Assembly: GCA_963575745.1 (NCBI GenBank)
Contig: CAUYUJ010022073.1
Coordinates: 1-64,000, forward strand
Length of the DNA stretch: 64,000 bases
Source of the DNA: Prorocentrum cordatum
Taxonomy: Eukaryota; Sar; Dinophyceae; Prorocentrales; Prorocentraceae
Reading direction: 5' to 3'
In this document: positions 50,144 through 61,200 of the stretch, one piece after another
Layout of the letters: each line of letters begins with the position of its first letter
How positions within the stretch are numbered: the stretch's first letter is position 1
Position numbers and translations under genes: made by a program
The notes under the pieces: generated by a model
Told to the model about the DNA's origin: nothing
Databases searched by the model: none
Seen by the model: only the letters and a program-made list of their open reading frames with translations

Positions 50144-52571
50144 TTACTTGGCCACGGCGCTCGCCGAGCCAGACTTGGCTGCAGCGGCCGTGGCCGCGGC
50201 ACCATCCTGAAGCCTCTCTGCAGCAGCCCTCTGCAAGGCCTCGTAATAAGGGCTCGTTTTGCTCAGGGCTGGGAAAGAGTCGAGGCTCGCCGCAGTCCAA
50301 AGCCCGAGGTCACGCACGGAGGCCAAGGGGTCGGCCGGCGGCCCCTCGGGCAAGACAGACCACTTCAATCCCATGGACTCCTGGATGCGGAAAATGATGT
50401 ACACGAATCCAGCGGGGAGGTACGCTGTGTGCCACGGCTTCAGCCTGATGCAGAAGTTCTTCTCCTGGTTCGCCAAAGCAATCAGCCCCGCTCCCGTGGA
50501 CTGCCCAAGCTCATCGATGACTGCCTTCATGCCAGTCTTCTTCACGTCCGTGGCGACCCCCACGATGATCTCCTCTCCGCGAACAAGCGTTCGAATCTCT
50601 GCCAACCCGTAAGGACACGGCATGATCGAATGATGACGGTCCATGGCTTGGAACACGAGCGGTCTCTCCACATCCGCCTGCACTTTGTCGGAGACGTTGA
50701 GCGTCGGCCGAATGGGCTTGCGCAGCTGCACAGGCAGGCCATGCTTTTCCAGGCCAGACTGCAAGGACTTGATGACAGCGGGCTGCGGGATGTAGCTCTG
50801 CAAGTACTTGACCTTCTCTTTCCCGTAGCTGTTCTTCTCGAGCTGGCCCTGGAACCACTTCTCCATCGCCTTCCACACGGCGCCCTTGCCGACGATCCCC
50901 TGCAACTGGTTCGTGTCAATCGCCAAGGGCTTCCCTGCTTCGTAGTGCGCCCAATTGGTTGCAACGTTCAGGCTGTCGGCGACCGCCATGCAAAGGACCT
51001 GGTACTTGCCCACGCCGTCGGCTGCGATGGGCTCGTCGATAGACCTGCGAGTCTTCGCCTTCTTGAAGCGCGCGTGCTTCGCCACCACCAGCTTGACTGC
51101 CGCAACCTGCTCCTTCAGCTGACCGTAGGCCGTCTCTTTTGCCACCTGCGCCTTCGCCAACGCTGCGAGCTCATCCTTCACCTGGTTCATGCTGTACAGG
51201 TCCTCCTTGTTTAGATCATCGCACACCTCAGACGCCTTGTCGGTCTCTGCGCCGAACTGCGCCAGGTTGGCCTTCAGGGTCGTGAGCGAAACAAGTGCCT
51301 GACCTTCAAACACGACGCTCTTGTGGAGCTCAGTCGCCGTTGCCTCCACGCTCTTGGCCTCTAACTCAAGCTGAGCATAAGCGTTCTTCATTCTGAGCTG
51401 GGCCGTCTCGATCTTGCCCTGGACCTTCAGCTTGTTCGTGTCGGCGTTCTCGTCGGCCACCTCCTCCGCAGGGTCACCTGGCGCATCCACCGCGGCTGCA
51501 GCTGCCGCGTCTCCCCGCAGGAGGAGCTCGTCGAACTCCTTCTGCGCTCTCTCAGCTGCCCCAGCCTGGCGCAGCACGCTCTCGCCCAGGGCCTGGCCGA
51601 AGTTGTCGGGCAGCAGCGGCCCGCTCGGGCTCGCGGTTGACCCCACTACGCCCGCCACCAAGGTGTCGGGGACGCTCTGGCCCGAGCCGGCCGACGCCGC
51701 CTGCGCCAAGGATAGCGCCTGCCCAGTCAGCAGGCCTGTCGCAACGTCAGCCACGCGATGCACGCCCCCCTCGATCGCATCTTGGGCCTGCTGAAGTCCC
51801 TCGGGTCGCACGCCCTGCAGGGGGGGGGTGGAGGCGGAGGGCAGGAGGGGGAGGGCGAGGGAGGAGGAGCGGGAGGGAAAGAACGAGGAGGACGAGGACG
51901 AGGTGGAGCAGGAGGAGCAGGAGGACGAAGAGGAGCAGCAGGAGGACGAGGAGGAGCAGAAGGAAGAAGAGGAGCAGGAGGATGAGGAGGAGGAAAGGAA
52001 ACAGGATGAGGAGGAGGAGGAGGAGGAGCAGCAGCAGCAGGATGATGAGGATGAGCAGGAGGTGGAGGAGCAGGAGGATGAGGATGGAGGTAGCCTCGCC
52101 CACGAAGATGAAGTTCCGATTGGAAAGTACGCCATCGTCGATGACACCAAGGAACTCGCCGATGAGCCACTGGGCGCCCTCCTTGATCTTCGGGATGCTT
52201 GGATCGAGCAACTCCTGCTGCCACTTGGTCCAGCACTCTGCGTCTGTGATGCCAGGGAAGCGCGTCTTCCACATGTCGGAGCGAGCACTGAACGACATGT
52301 AGTGGACGCGGCGCCGCCTCTCGCCCCCTACCGAGGTCTCGCCGCCGACGGTGATGCTCAGCTTGGTCTGCTTCGACCTCTCGAGCTGCTGACACTTATC
52401 TTTGTGATCTCTGTACCACATGACCTTCTCGTCCTCAGACTTGCCGTTGAACCAGGCCTTGAGCGCTGGGTCTGCCTTCCAACGGCGAGTCAGCCCCTTG
52501 TAGTTCGCCATGCAATCAAGGCAGCACTCTTGAGGCGTTTCCCCACCAACCTTCTGAGACAACGGCGCCAT
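50144..52571 (-). CDS. Two-exon gene of unknown function nested between methyltransferase exons
   Basis: Exon 1 is 52571-52095 and exon 2 is 51814-50144, giving 715 residues. The intron (52094-51815, 280 bp) starts GC after GGCGAG and ends CTGCAG|G; phase is 0 on both sides and its interior is (TCC)n. The N-terminus has CCLDC and W-rich helices (KAWFNGKSEDEKVMWY). Residues about 260-420 are Ala/Lys/Glu-rich and likely coiled coil. The C-terminal 260 residues form an unknown domain (KYQVLCMAVADSLN, QAMDRHHSIMPC). The family is not recognised. A relict spliced leader lies 255 bp upstream of the ATG. Reading through the intron gives an artificial Ser-rich frame. Confidence 0.7.
51815..52094 (-). 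other. GC-AG intron filled with (TCC)n
   Basis: The donor is GAG|GCTACC and the acceptor CCCCTGCAG|GGC, phase 0. Most of its 280 bases are TCC/TGC triplets. Frame continuity across it is exact. Confidence 0.75.
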
Positions 52572-52825
52572 GCGGTTCTCCCTGGCGCAGAGGAACTCGT
52601 TCTCCTACGCAACAAGGGCGGTGCTGGAATGGGCATTGACGAGGGCCCCTGACTCGCGGTCCAAGCTGCCCTCGACCGCTGCATCCCCGTCGCCGATCAC
52701 CCCGCCCACCATCAGCACGGCGGCGTCCTCGGCGGCCATCTGGCTCCAGCCGAGGCGTAGAAGAGCTGGCCAAGATCAAGCCTTCTGCAAAGCGACACAA
52801 GTGGCGCCCGACAATTCTAACAACG

Positions 52826-52845
52826 CTAAGCCAAATTGGCTACGG
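52826..52845 (-). other. Relict spliced leader upstream of the nested gene
   Basis: The minus strand reads CCGTAGCCAATTTGGCTTAG. Compared with the last 21 bases of DinoSL it has one substitution (T to A) and decay near the 3' end (CTCAAG to CTTAG). It is on the same strand as, and 255 bp before, the ATG at 52571. This suggests that the gene passed through a trans-spliced mRNA intermediate. Confidence 0.75.
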
Positions 52846-53147
52846 ATGAGGATGGAGGGGAGGGGGCGGTCGACGCGGTGGCCATTGGTTCTCTCGGGCC
52901 CCTCAGGGAAAGCATCAGACCAGGCCGAACCAGACGTTACGCGAGACAGACATCGGAACGAGCTGCCCAGGTTCCCCCATGAAGGCGCCCTAACGACGCC
53001 AAGCAAGAGTGCACGAGGGCCCCATCATAGCCCCAATATAACTCATTCTGAGCGCGCGTGGAAGCTCTGAAGCCCACGCGGGGCATATCTGGAAACGCCC
53101 CACGCCAGCGCGAGACACCTTGGAGTCCTCTTGGGGCCACAGTGGGG

Positions 53148-55052
53148 TCACCGATAGGAGCCTAGGAATCGCACAAGACGTGGAAGACCTAACTGCAACA
53201 ATCCTGCAACACCCTGGCTGGTTAAGATGACGACGGCCCCCCTGAAAACCCCAATGGGAAGATGGGTGGCAAACAAAGAAAGGAGCACGAGCGCCTGGTC
53301 GAGCGAGATCGGGTTCTCGTGGGCCAGCCCCTCCTCAAGGAAAAACTTGCTGGGCTTCACCTTGATGCGGTAGCTGACGATGGCATCGTTGATCACGGGG
53401 GTCCACACGCTCCTGGGAGGACGAAGAAGACCAGGGAAGCCGATGGAAGAAGCATGAGGACGATGAGGGGAGGTCGGAGGAGGAGGAGGAGGGGGAGGAG
53501 GAGGTGGAGGAGGAGGCGGAGGACGAGGTGGAGGTGGAGGAGGAGGAGGCGGAGGAGGAGGAGGGGGAATTAGCGAAGGAGGAGGAGGATAATGAGCAGG
53601 TGGAGGAGGAGGAGAAGAGGAGGAGGAGCAGGAAGCTCGGACGCGGGAGAAGAAAGGAGGAGAGCAAGGAGGAGGAGGAGGGCAAAGAGCTGGAGGAGGA
53701 GGAGGGGAAATATGATCAGCGTCCTCCGAAGCCGTCCCATGATGCAGACCCGCTTGCGGGACTGCGGGATGCCGTAGTCCGCGGGGCCCAGGGTGAACCA
53801 GCGGATTTCCCAGGACCTGTAGTCCTTGAAACCACTGCACAGATATTCGAGGATGTCTTTGATTGCTGGGGAATCAGCGCCGTTGACCCTGTCTAGAATA
53901 CCCTCAACGTCCACCTACCCCGACGGGGTAGCCCGGCCTGTGGGCCGCTCTCTTAGGCACCGTCTTGGTCTCCCATCGGGCTTTCCTTGGGGCCCTCCTC
54001 GCTCGTCCTCATCCTCTTCTTCCTCATCCTCCCTCTTCCTTCTCCTCCACCTCCGTCCTCCTCCCCCCTTCTCCTTCTCCTCCCTCCTCCTCCTCCTCCT
54101 CCCTCCATCCTCCTCCCTCCTCCTCCTCCTCCCCTCCTCCTCCTCCTCCTCCTCTCCCTCCTCCCTCCTCCTCCTCCTCCTCCTCCTCTCCTCCTCCTCC
54201 TCCCCCTCCCCCTCCTCCTCCCTCCTTACTGCTTCAAGCGGTCAGCCGTGAAAACGCATGTCGTCGTCGTCTCCACCTGCGCGCTGGCGGACAGCGGTGA
54301 GCTGTGGTATTCTCAAGGACGAAGCCCTTGAGCTGAGTGATCGGCCTGTTTGCTAACTCGTGGATCGCATCCACGCAGGCTTTGAACGGCAGGGCCCTGG
54401 GGTCGTCCAGCGCGAGCTTCAAGCCCGTGCGTGAATAAGGTGGGCAAGGAGGCCCAGCCACGAGCAGGTCGGCCGAAGGAAGATTCTTCTTCTTGAACGA
54501 CGTGAAATCACCACGCTCCTGCCCCAGGAACGTCACGTCGGAGATGCCATGGTACGAAGACACGAAGTCCGAGAGCTTCCCGTCGATGTCCCAGTAGCCG
54601 ACGAGCTTCGGCTTGATGCCGAGCTGGCGCAAGGCCTCTGACGGGGCGTCCACGCCACCGCATGGGCACAGGATGCGAACCTCCTTGGCGGAGACATACG
54701 TCTAAGACCTCCTCCGCCTCCCTCCATCCCCCCTCCTCCCCCTCCCCCTCCTCCTCCTCCTACTCCTCCTCCTCCTCCTCCTCCGCCTCCTTCTCCTCCT
54801 TCTCCTCCTCCTCTTCCTCCTCCTTCTCCTCCTCCCCTGTCCTCCTCCTCCTCCTCCTCCGCCTCCTCCTCCTCCTCCCCCCCCGCTGTCCTCGTCGATG
54901 CCGACGCCGAAGTTGCGCAACTGAGCTGCCCAGAACAGGCGATCCTCATCGCTCACTCGCTGGCGCACCTGGCGATCAGCCCGGCGCTCAGCGTCTGCAG
55001 CAACGTACCTCATGATGCTGTGCTGGGCGGCGACGGCGGCCTCCGCGGCCAT
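53148..55052 (-). CDS. C5 cytosine DNA methyltransferase, N-terminal and catalytic exons
   Basis: Proposed exons are 55052-54891; 54701-54303; 53914-53724; and 53412 to about 53235. Exon 2 has VRILCPCGGVDAPSEAL (motif I, altered glycines), WDID (motif II), ADLLVAGPPCPPYS (motif IV with the catalytic Cys) and GFVLENT (motif VI). Exon 3 has GPADYGIPQSRKRVCIMG (motif VIII). Exon 4 continues in frame after an AG|GA...CAG|G intron of 311 bp (phase 2). The enzyme would methylate cytosine C5 using SAM. Motifs IX-X are missing here but appear at 49.1 kb. The donor of exon 2 is tentative (ACA|GC). Methyltransferases of this kind occur in dinoflagellate retrotransposons, but this one has introns. Confidence 0.7.
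53413..53723 (-). other. GA-AG intron of the methyltransferase, (TCC)n-filled
   Basis: The donor is CGGAG|GACGCT and the acceptor CTCCCAG|GAGCG. Phase 2 is restored exactly, giving MGRLRRSVWTP. The interior is TCC repeats. A similar (TCC)n intron lies at 54702-54890 (donor GAG|GACAGC, acceptor CTTAG|ACG), and another TCC stretch fills 53960-54235. Confidence 0.65.
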
Positions 55053-55261
55053 GTCTGCGGTGCGAATGGGATCGCGAAAAACAGGGGCAGCGGGCTCTCG
55101 AGCTCCAGGCGTCTTGCACCGAAATCGCTGTCGACCCAGTGGCAAAGGGTTGGGGGCTGGGACAGGGGCCAGGGTGAGAAGAGGGGGAAGAGAAGTTCGT
55201 GGCCACGGGGCCGACAGGGATGCCGCGATCGCCCCAGCTAGGTTCGCTGCGAACTCTAGCT

Positions 55262-55400
55262 CCTCAACGCCCCCCCATGGGCGTCCAACCACCGTTGGAA
55301 TCCGTTGGAATCCGTTGGAATCGTTGGACGCGGCGTCCAACCGCCGTTGGAATCCGTTGGAATCCGTTGGAATCGTTGGACGCCGAGGTCGGCGTCCAAC
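55262..55400. repeat. TTGGAATCCG repeat with hairpin arms
   Basis: Two units run GGCGTCCAACC(A/G)CCG, then TTGGAATCCG repeated, then CGTTGGACGCC. The ends of each unit are complementary (GGCGTCCAAC / GTTGGACGCC), so each could form a hairpin. The stretch 55400-55620 is otherwise C/T-rich. Confidence 0.75.
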
Positions 55401-55945
55401 GGATTCCACGGTTTCCGACGGCGGTTGAACGCCGAAGGCGAGCCCTGAGAGACGCTGAGAAGCATCTTAGACCTCTCCGCATCCTCTCTCCCTTCTCCTC
55501 CTCCATCTCATCGACCTCCTCCCCCCCAGACACTCCAGACTCGTCCTCCTCCTTGTGTTGCTCCTCCTCCTCTTCCTTCACCTCCTCCTCTCCCTCCCCC
55601 TCCCCCCCCCTCCCTCCTCAGTCTTCCCCCCCCTGCCTCCGAACGGCGCTAGGTCCAGGACGTGGGTGACGATGGGGGGAAGCTTTCACATTGACGGCGG
55701 ATGCCAGACTTCCCAGGATGCGTTTTCCTGCGAGACGAGCTGCGGGCTCGCAAGCATTCCCCAGCTTGCTAGGATCGCCAACGCGCAGCGCACTGCTCGC
55801 ACACAAGTGGTCTTGGCCACTCTCACCCCTCCCTCCGCTCCTTCACTCCTCCTTTCATCCCCTTCCCCCTTCGTCTCGCGCGTCTGCCAAGTCTGGGCAG
55901 CCTCATCCGTGCACGAGGCTGGCTTCCCCGCCAGCCCGAAGTAAT

Positions 55946-57221
55946 TACAGCGCCTGCACCTCGGCCAGCCTGGCCTGCACATCCGCCTCCGAGGGAACGA
56001 AGGCGAGATGCTCACCCTTCGTCTCGAAATGATGCGCCCCGTCGTCCCACGCCAGCAGCCACTGGGGGGGGGGGGGGAACTTTGGAATGCAGGTATCGTT
56101 TCATTTTACCGTGTCTTTGGAAGAAGGTGGAGGACTAGGGCGAGAGGAGATTGCGAACGAGGGAGTGGTATGATGAGGGGAGGGGATGGGGGGGGCTGAA
56201 CATTTTGGGGGGGAGGGTGGGCGCACCTGCCCCCGACCCCGCAACGCGAAAGCCGCGATTGTATTTTCCCCTTGCCGAAGGAGAGCGCGAATGGCGACTG
56301 CGCATTCAATAAGATGCCAGACGTCGTTCTGCGCGCCTTCCTTGGACGAGCGGAAGATAGATCGCCGCACGCGGTTAAGTTGGGTGAGCCCCTGGAACCG
56401 CAGCACACAAGTCATAATCGTAACCGAAGTTCGTGAGGTGCTGGTATTTGAAGCAGTGGTGGTGTCGACCGTTGCGGCGGCAGGTGACGTGCCCCCTGCG
56501 AACCCCCGAGACGTGCGACCAGTTATCGAATCGAATGGTCCTGCCACTGACTCTGACGCATCGTGCTCCGTCCAGGGGAGGGGGCGGCGCGAGCGCGATC
56601 CCCGCCAAGGCCGCATCGACGCCATGATCACCAGCGTGGTCGGCAACTGCGTCTCCAACGACCTCCATCGGAAGCGCTGGGTCGACAACATCGTCGACTC
56701 CATCGTCGACGGCCAGCGCGGCTGCTGCGTCCTCGATCGCGGCAATGGGGCCGATGGGGGGGAGCTCCATGCCGAGCGCGATGGCCTGGAAGTGCGCGTT
56801 CTTCAGCGCGGGGAAGTGGGGCAGCAAATGAAAGCCCGATAAGTCCTCCAACACTTGCAAACATGTGTAGCACCCGTCAACCTTACCATGCATGATGCGA
56901 GGTGCCCCTCGCGCAGCGATACTGACCGAGTCCAACAAACACTGAAAATACCTCATCGACCGCTTCAGCATGGACCTGGACATATGCAAAGGACCACCCG
57001 CGATAACATAGTCAACCGGGGCATCAGTGAGCTCCCAACCACCAGCAACAAGTTCCATGATGGCTGAAAGCCTAGCAGCAGGGAGGCCTCGCCCCTCAGG
57101 GACACCCTGTGGAATCCTGAGAACGCCCCACGAAGATGCCGATGCCAAGACAGCTGTGACATTGAAGCAGCACTTCGAGGGATCGAGCTGCAAGATACAC
57201 TCGCCTAAGTCACTGTCCACC
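55946..57221 (-). CDS. Multi-exon gene of unknown function (third gene of the array)
   Basis: A large exon starts at an acceptor (TTTGGGCAG|GTGGAC, near 57221) and reads CFNVTAVLASASSWGVLRIP, an Ala/Asp-rich middle and a His/Cys segment (FDNWSHVSGVRRGHVTCRRN, HHHCFKYQH). Near 56395 the frame changes by one base and continues as LNRVRRSIFRSSKEGAQNDVWHLIECAVAIRA. The last exon ends LAFVPSEADVQARLAEVQAL then TAA at about 55946. An upstream exon must exist. I do not recognise the family; the C/H cluster could bind zinc. The frame change may be an assembly error or a real break. The stretch 55620-55945 shows no gene. Confidence 0.45.
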
Positions 57222-57449
57222 TGCCCAAATCAAGGGGCTACCAGGCAATGAGACGCTCGTAGATCCAAAACGGATCACAATCGAAAGAACGAGCAGGAGG
57301 AAGGAGGAGGCGGAAAAGGACGTGGAGGACGGGAGCAAGGAGGAGGAGGCCGAGGAAGCAGAAGGAGGATGGGAGGTGTGGATGGGGGGGGGAAGATGAG
57401 GAAGGAGAAGGAGGGCGAGGAGGAGGAGTAGAGGAAGAGACGGGGGGAA

Positions 57450-57715
57450 GGAGAGGGAGACGGAAAACATGACACATGCGTTTGTGACCCCATTGTCCCT
57501 TTGCCCACGGGCCACAGGCGGGAGGCCGTCGCAAATGGAAAAACATAATAATTCCAACAAAAACGGCCATGCACAAAAAAACAAGTTGCTTTTCATATGG
57601 TTTGCCTGGCCCGTTTTGTCGGACATCACATGGTTTTCCGCGCGCGACGGCTTCCCGCCCTTTGGAAAGGGGACGGTGGGGTCACAAACGCATGTGGCTT
57701 GTTCTCCGTCTCCCC
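57450..57715. repeat. Foldback (inverted repeat) element flanked by GGA and TCC
   Basis: 57450-57560 and the reverse complement of 57605-57715 share GAGACGGA(A/G)AACA, CACATGCGTTTGTGACCCCA, a GTCCC...GGGC block and GG(G)A(G/A)GCCGTCGC. The arms are about 105 bp with a loop of about 45 bp. Outside, the left flank is GGA-rich and the right flank TCC-rich, so the symmetry extends into the microsatellites. Confidence 0.7.
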
Positions 57716-57829
57716 CTTCCCCCTGGCCCCCGCCTCCTCCTCCTCCTCCTCCTCCTGCTCCTCCACTCCTCCACCATCCCTATCCACCCTCCCCTCGCCC
57801 TCCTCCGTCGACCTCATCCGTGCCCTTAT

Positions 57830-58015
57830 CCATCTGGGGTTTAGGGAGTCGCAAGCGAAGCTGCAGTGATCGCCCACCCGACGCAACACCCCGGCCTCCA
57901 CGAGCGCGGTGATCGCCCTGTGCGAGATGCCAGTGCGCTCGATGACGACGCCCTCAGGCACTCCTGCTGGCGGCCGAGGGGCAAGGGGGGAGGCCGAGGG
58001 GGGGCCCCCCACCGT
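57830..58015 (-). CDS. Probable exon, winged-helix-like segment
   Basis: The frame reads GVPEGVVIERTGISHRAITALVEAGVLRRVGDHC, with a helix-turn-helix feel (I/V-x-x-x-T-G-I-S-x-x-A-I). (TCC)n tracts flank it on both sides, as with other exons of this array. It may be the last exon of the gene at 58270-62787 or a separate gene. I see no full domain. Confidence 0.35.
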
Positions 58016-58017
58016 CG

Positions 58018-58260
58018 CCGTCATCCTCCTAATCCTCCTCTCCCGCTCCTCCTCCTCCTCCTCCTCCTCCTCCTCCTCCTCCTCCTCATCCTCCTCCTCC
58101 TCCTCCTCCTCCTCCTCCTCCTCCTCTTGCTCCTGCTCATCCTCCTCCGTCTCCTGCTCCCCCTGCTCCTCCCCCGCATCGTCCCCCTTTGGCTGCTGCT
58201 CCTCATATTCATTTCCTTCTTGTCCTCTTCCTCCTCCTCCTCCTTACCCTCCACCCCCCC
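58018..58260. repeat. (TCC)n microsatellite
   Basis: Pure CTC/TCC from about 58030 to 58135, then degenerate to 58260. It separates the C-terminal exon above from the exon at 57830-58015. Confidence 0.85.
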
Positions 58261-58269
58261 CATCCTGCT

Positions 58270-61200
58270 CCGTGCCTCCCCCTCCCCCCGCCTCGTCGCC
58301 CCCCCCTTCTCATCCGCGGGTCCTGGTCCTGAGGCCTCGCCGACGACTGCTGCCTCACCCACCAAGAAATCAATCACGTCGCCGTCATCGGCCACGACGG
58401 AGCCGTGCACCACCAACTGGCCCTCGTCGGCGACAGGCGGCATCAAGGAGTCGCACGTGTCAGCTTGGCTGCGCGCGATGGGAGTCAGAGAAGAGCTCGA
58501 GGTCCACGAGGCAGTCCACATTCGCAGCGACTGAAGTTCAGGCAAGCCCCAGTAGGCCAGGTCAAAGATAGCGTGCCGAGCAGACCCACCCACAGTGTCT
58601 CATCGAGCTGTCTTGTCCAACAGCAAGACTGATACGCAGTGCTTTTGCTTGCTGATGTGAGGGGCCACGTGGATGACCTTCCCCTCGGGTCTCGCATCCA
58701 ACACCTTCAAGAACATCACGTCGGCCTGGCTGGGAATGTCGTCGGGCTCGCCGACGGCCACGATGCAGCTGTCCACGACCTCGGGCCCCGTTGCGCCGTT
58801 CCCCAGAGCCACGCCTGGCCAGGCTCCACGAACGATTCTGTCTAGACGCCTGGTGGGACTGACCACAGAACTCCTGGAATGCTGAACCGATCTTTGAGCA
58901 TGCCGACGATCCAGTCCTGGCCCTGCGTGACCTTCATGACAGGCGCCCTCAACGCAACAGCAGTTGCCTTCCAGGCGCGCTCGGCGTCGACCTGCGGCTT
59001 GGTGTTCCTGAAGTGGGCGTCGGGGCTGCACAGGTAGATCCACTCGGCCTTCTCCTGAGCGGAGGATGCATGATTCGACCCCGCGCGCGGGCGTGCGTTG
59101 TTGCAAAAAAAAACCTCCTCACCCTCCTCGCCATCAGTATCCAATGTTTCTCTCGCCACCTCCTCCGTTTGCTCGTTCCCCCCTCATATTTCTCGCATCC
59201 CTGCCCTCCCGTCCTCCACGTATTGTGCCTCCCCGTCATCATCCTCTTCTTCTTCCTCCTCCTCCGTCAGTCCCCCCCTCCTCATCCACCACTTCATCCT
59301 CCTTCTCAACCTTCTCCCCGCTGGCTCCTGCTGCGTCATGAGGCTGATCTTCCAGTGGTCTTGGGGCGGGAACATGAAAGACAGCAGCAGCTTCTGCAGG
59401 TGACGCCCGCCTACACGATCTGCGGCGAACACAAAGAAAGCGCGGTCCTGCTTCAGCCGCAGCTTCAGCTCGGGCTGCTTGACCTTGCAGTTGACGAGGT
59501 TGGGAAGCGTCCATGTTTGTTTTTCTTCTTCCAACGGTTGATGAGGCTGCGCACGCCCTCAACCTTGCGAGACACCAGCGACCCCCGAGCGTGCGCCTCC
59601 AATGCAGCACGCGCGGTCGCACCTAAGCATGATGTCGGGTGGTTAACGAACTCATCCAGCTCACGTCTGATGTCGTTGTCTGGCCCTAAGGCCAAGGCCA
59701 CCGCAACGCGATGCACCACGTGGATAAGTCCGCCAGCCACGGCGTCGTCGATTTCCCTGAGGCCGTCACGCACCTTCTGCTTGCAAGCGGTGATGGGGCA
59801 CCCCTCACTGCCGGAAGCCAGCGCCGCTAGGAATACGTACGGCACTTGCGACCAGAAAGACATCTTCAACTTGAAAAGTTCCACCAACTTTGCTTTCAAT
59901 TGCATCTCGTGCTGGACCAAGTCACTCCGAAGCTGTGGTGAGACACGGGCAGTGCGCGCTCTGTACTCACAGCTGCTGCACTGCATGATCCCAGCGCACA
60001 GTTCGCCCACTCTGCCAGCGGCCATAGCTGGCCCACGACGTCCTTTCCATTGGCAGTTGTGGGACAAACGTTGGTACACCCTCTTGCCCCTGGACCTCAG
60101 CAAATGCGCGTGACAAGGACAACCTTCCAAGAAACCGACCTCCTGCTTGAGCCGCAACCCGACCATCTGGAGCAGCAAGGTTATGCCGTCCAAACTCTGG
60201 TAGCGCAGCGCAGCCTACGGGTGGGGCCCGTCCGCGCCGCTCCCCCCCATCCTCCTCTTCCCACTCCTCATCATCCTCCTCGGCTTCCACATGTCCCTTC
60301 ACTCCCACCTTCCTCATCGGCGCAGCCGTGGACTCGCCCTCCTCCTACTCGGCGTCGTTCTTCTTCTCCTCCCCCTCCTCCTCATCATCATCATCCCCTC
60401 CCTCCTCCTCCTCCTCCTCCTCCTCCCCCTCCTCCTCCTCCTCATCCTCATCCTCATCCTCATCCGCATCCTTCGTGTCCCCCTCACCCTCCTCATCGCC
60501 CCCCTACTCATCCCTCCTCCTCCTGCTTCCTGCCCCTTGTTTTCGTGGGAACGCGCCTCGACTTCGGTCAACACGGCGGCGTCAATCTTGTCCATGTCTT
60601 CGCCAGTGAGCATAGTGCGTAAGTTATAGTGTTTGCGAAACAGGGGCAACAGCGGCACCATCGCTGACACAAACGACTCCAAGTATTCCCACCTCCAGCT
60701 GAACTCGCCGCCGACGGACCACGCCTTGAACATATTGTGGCCCTCGCTCCTGCGCACGCAAAGAGCCCGAAATCTGCCTCGCAAGCTGTTGTTGTTCAGA
60801 AAACCTGCAAGAGCCTTGTAGTGCTTCTCGACCACCTCCCACGATGGCGTTGAGGAAACAGACTCTTCGAGGGCATTAAATAGCACGTGCAGGTGGTCGG
60901 GCAAATAAATGCAGCGGGGGGGAAAGAACGCCTCGACCGCCACAGGGGAATTCATCTCCACTTCGCCCAGCCTCACCCGACGAAGAACGTCAGCCACGTC
61001 TCGAAACCCATCTGAAAACAACAAAGGAGAATACACTACTGCTTTCTCGTCTCCCTGATCTGACGCCCACGCAAAGACCCCCCACCTGTTCTTCACGAAT
61101 GCGGCCGCACTGCCGCACTCGAGTGCCATGGCGTGCTGAGTGCTCAAGCTTTTCATTGCATCCGTGGCCTTGCCTCTGCCCATCGTTGTGATCGGCAGAT

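Noticed and set aside
50144-52288. 714-residue ORF beginning with a poly-Ser/Cys stretch
   Set aside because: The Ser-rich part is the (TCC)n intron read through; the real exon 1 is in another frame at 52571-52095.
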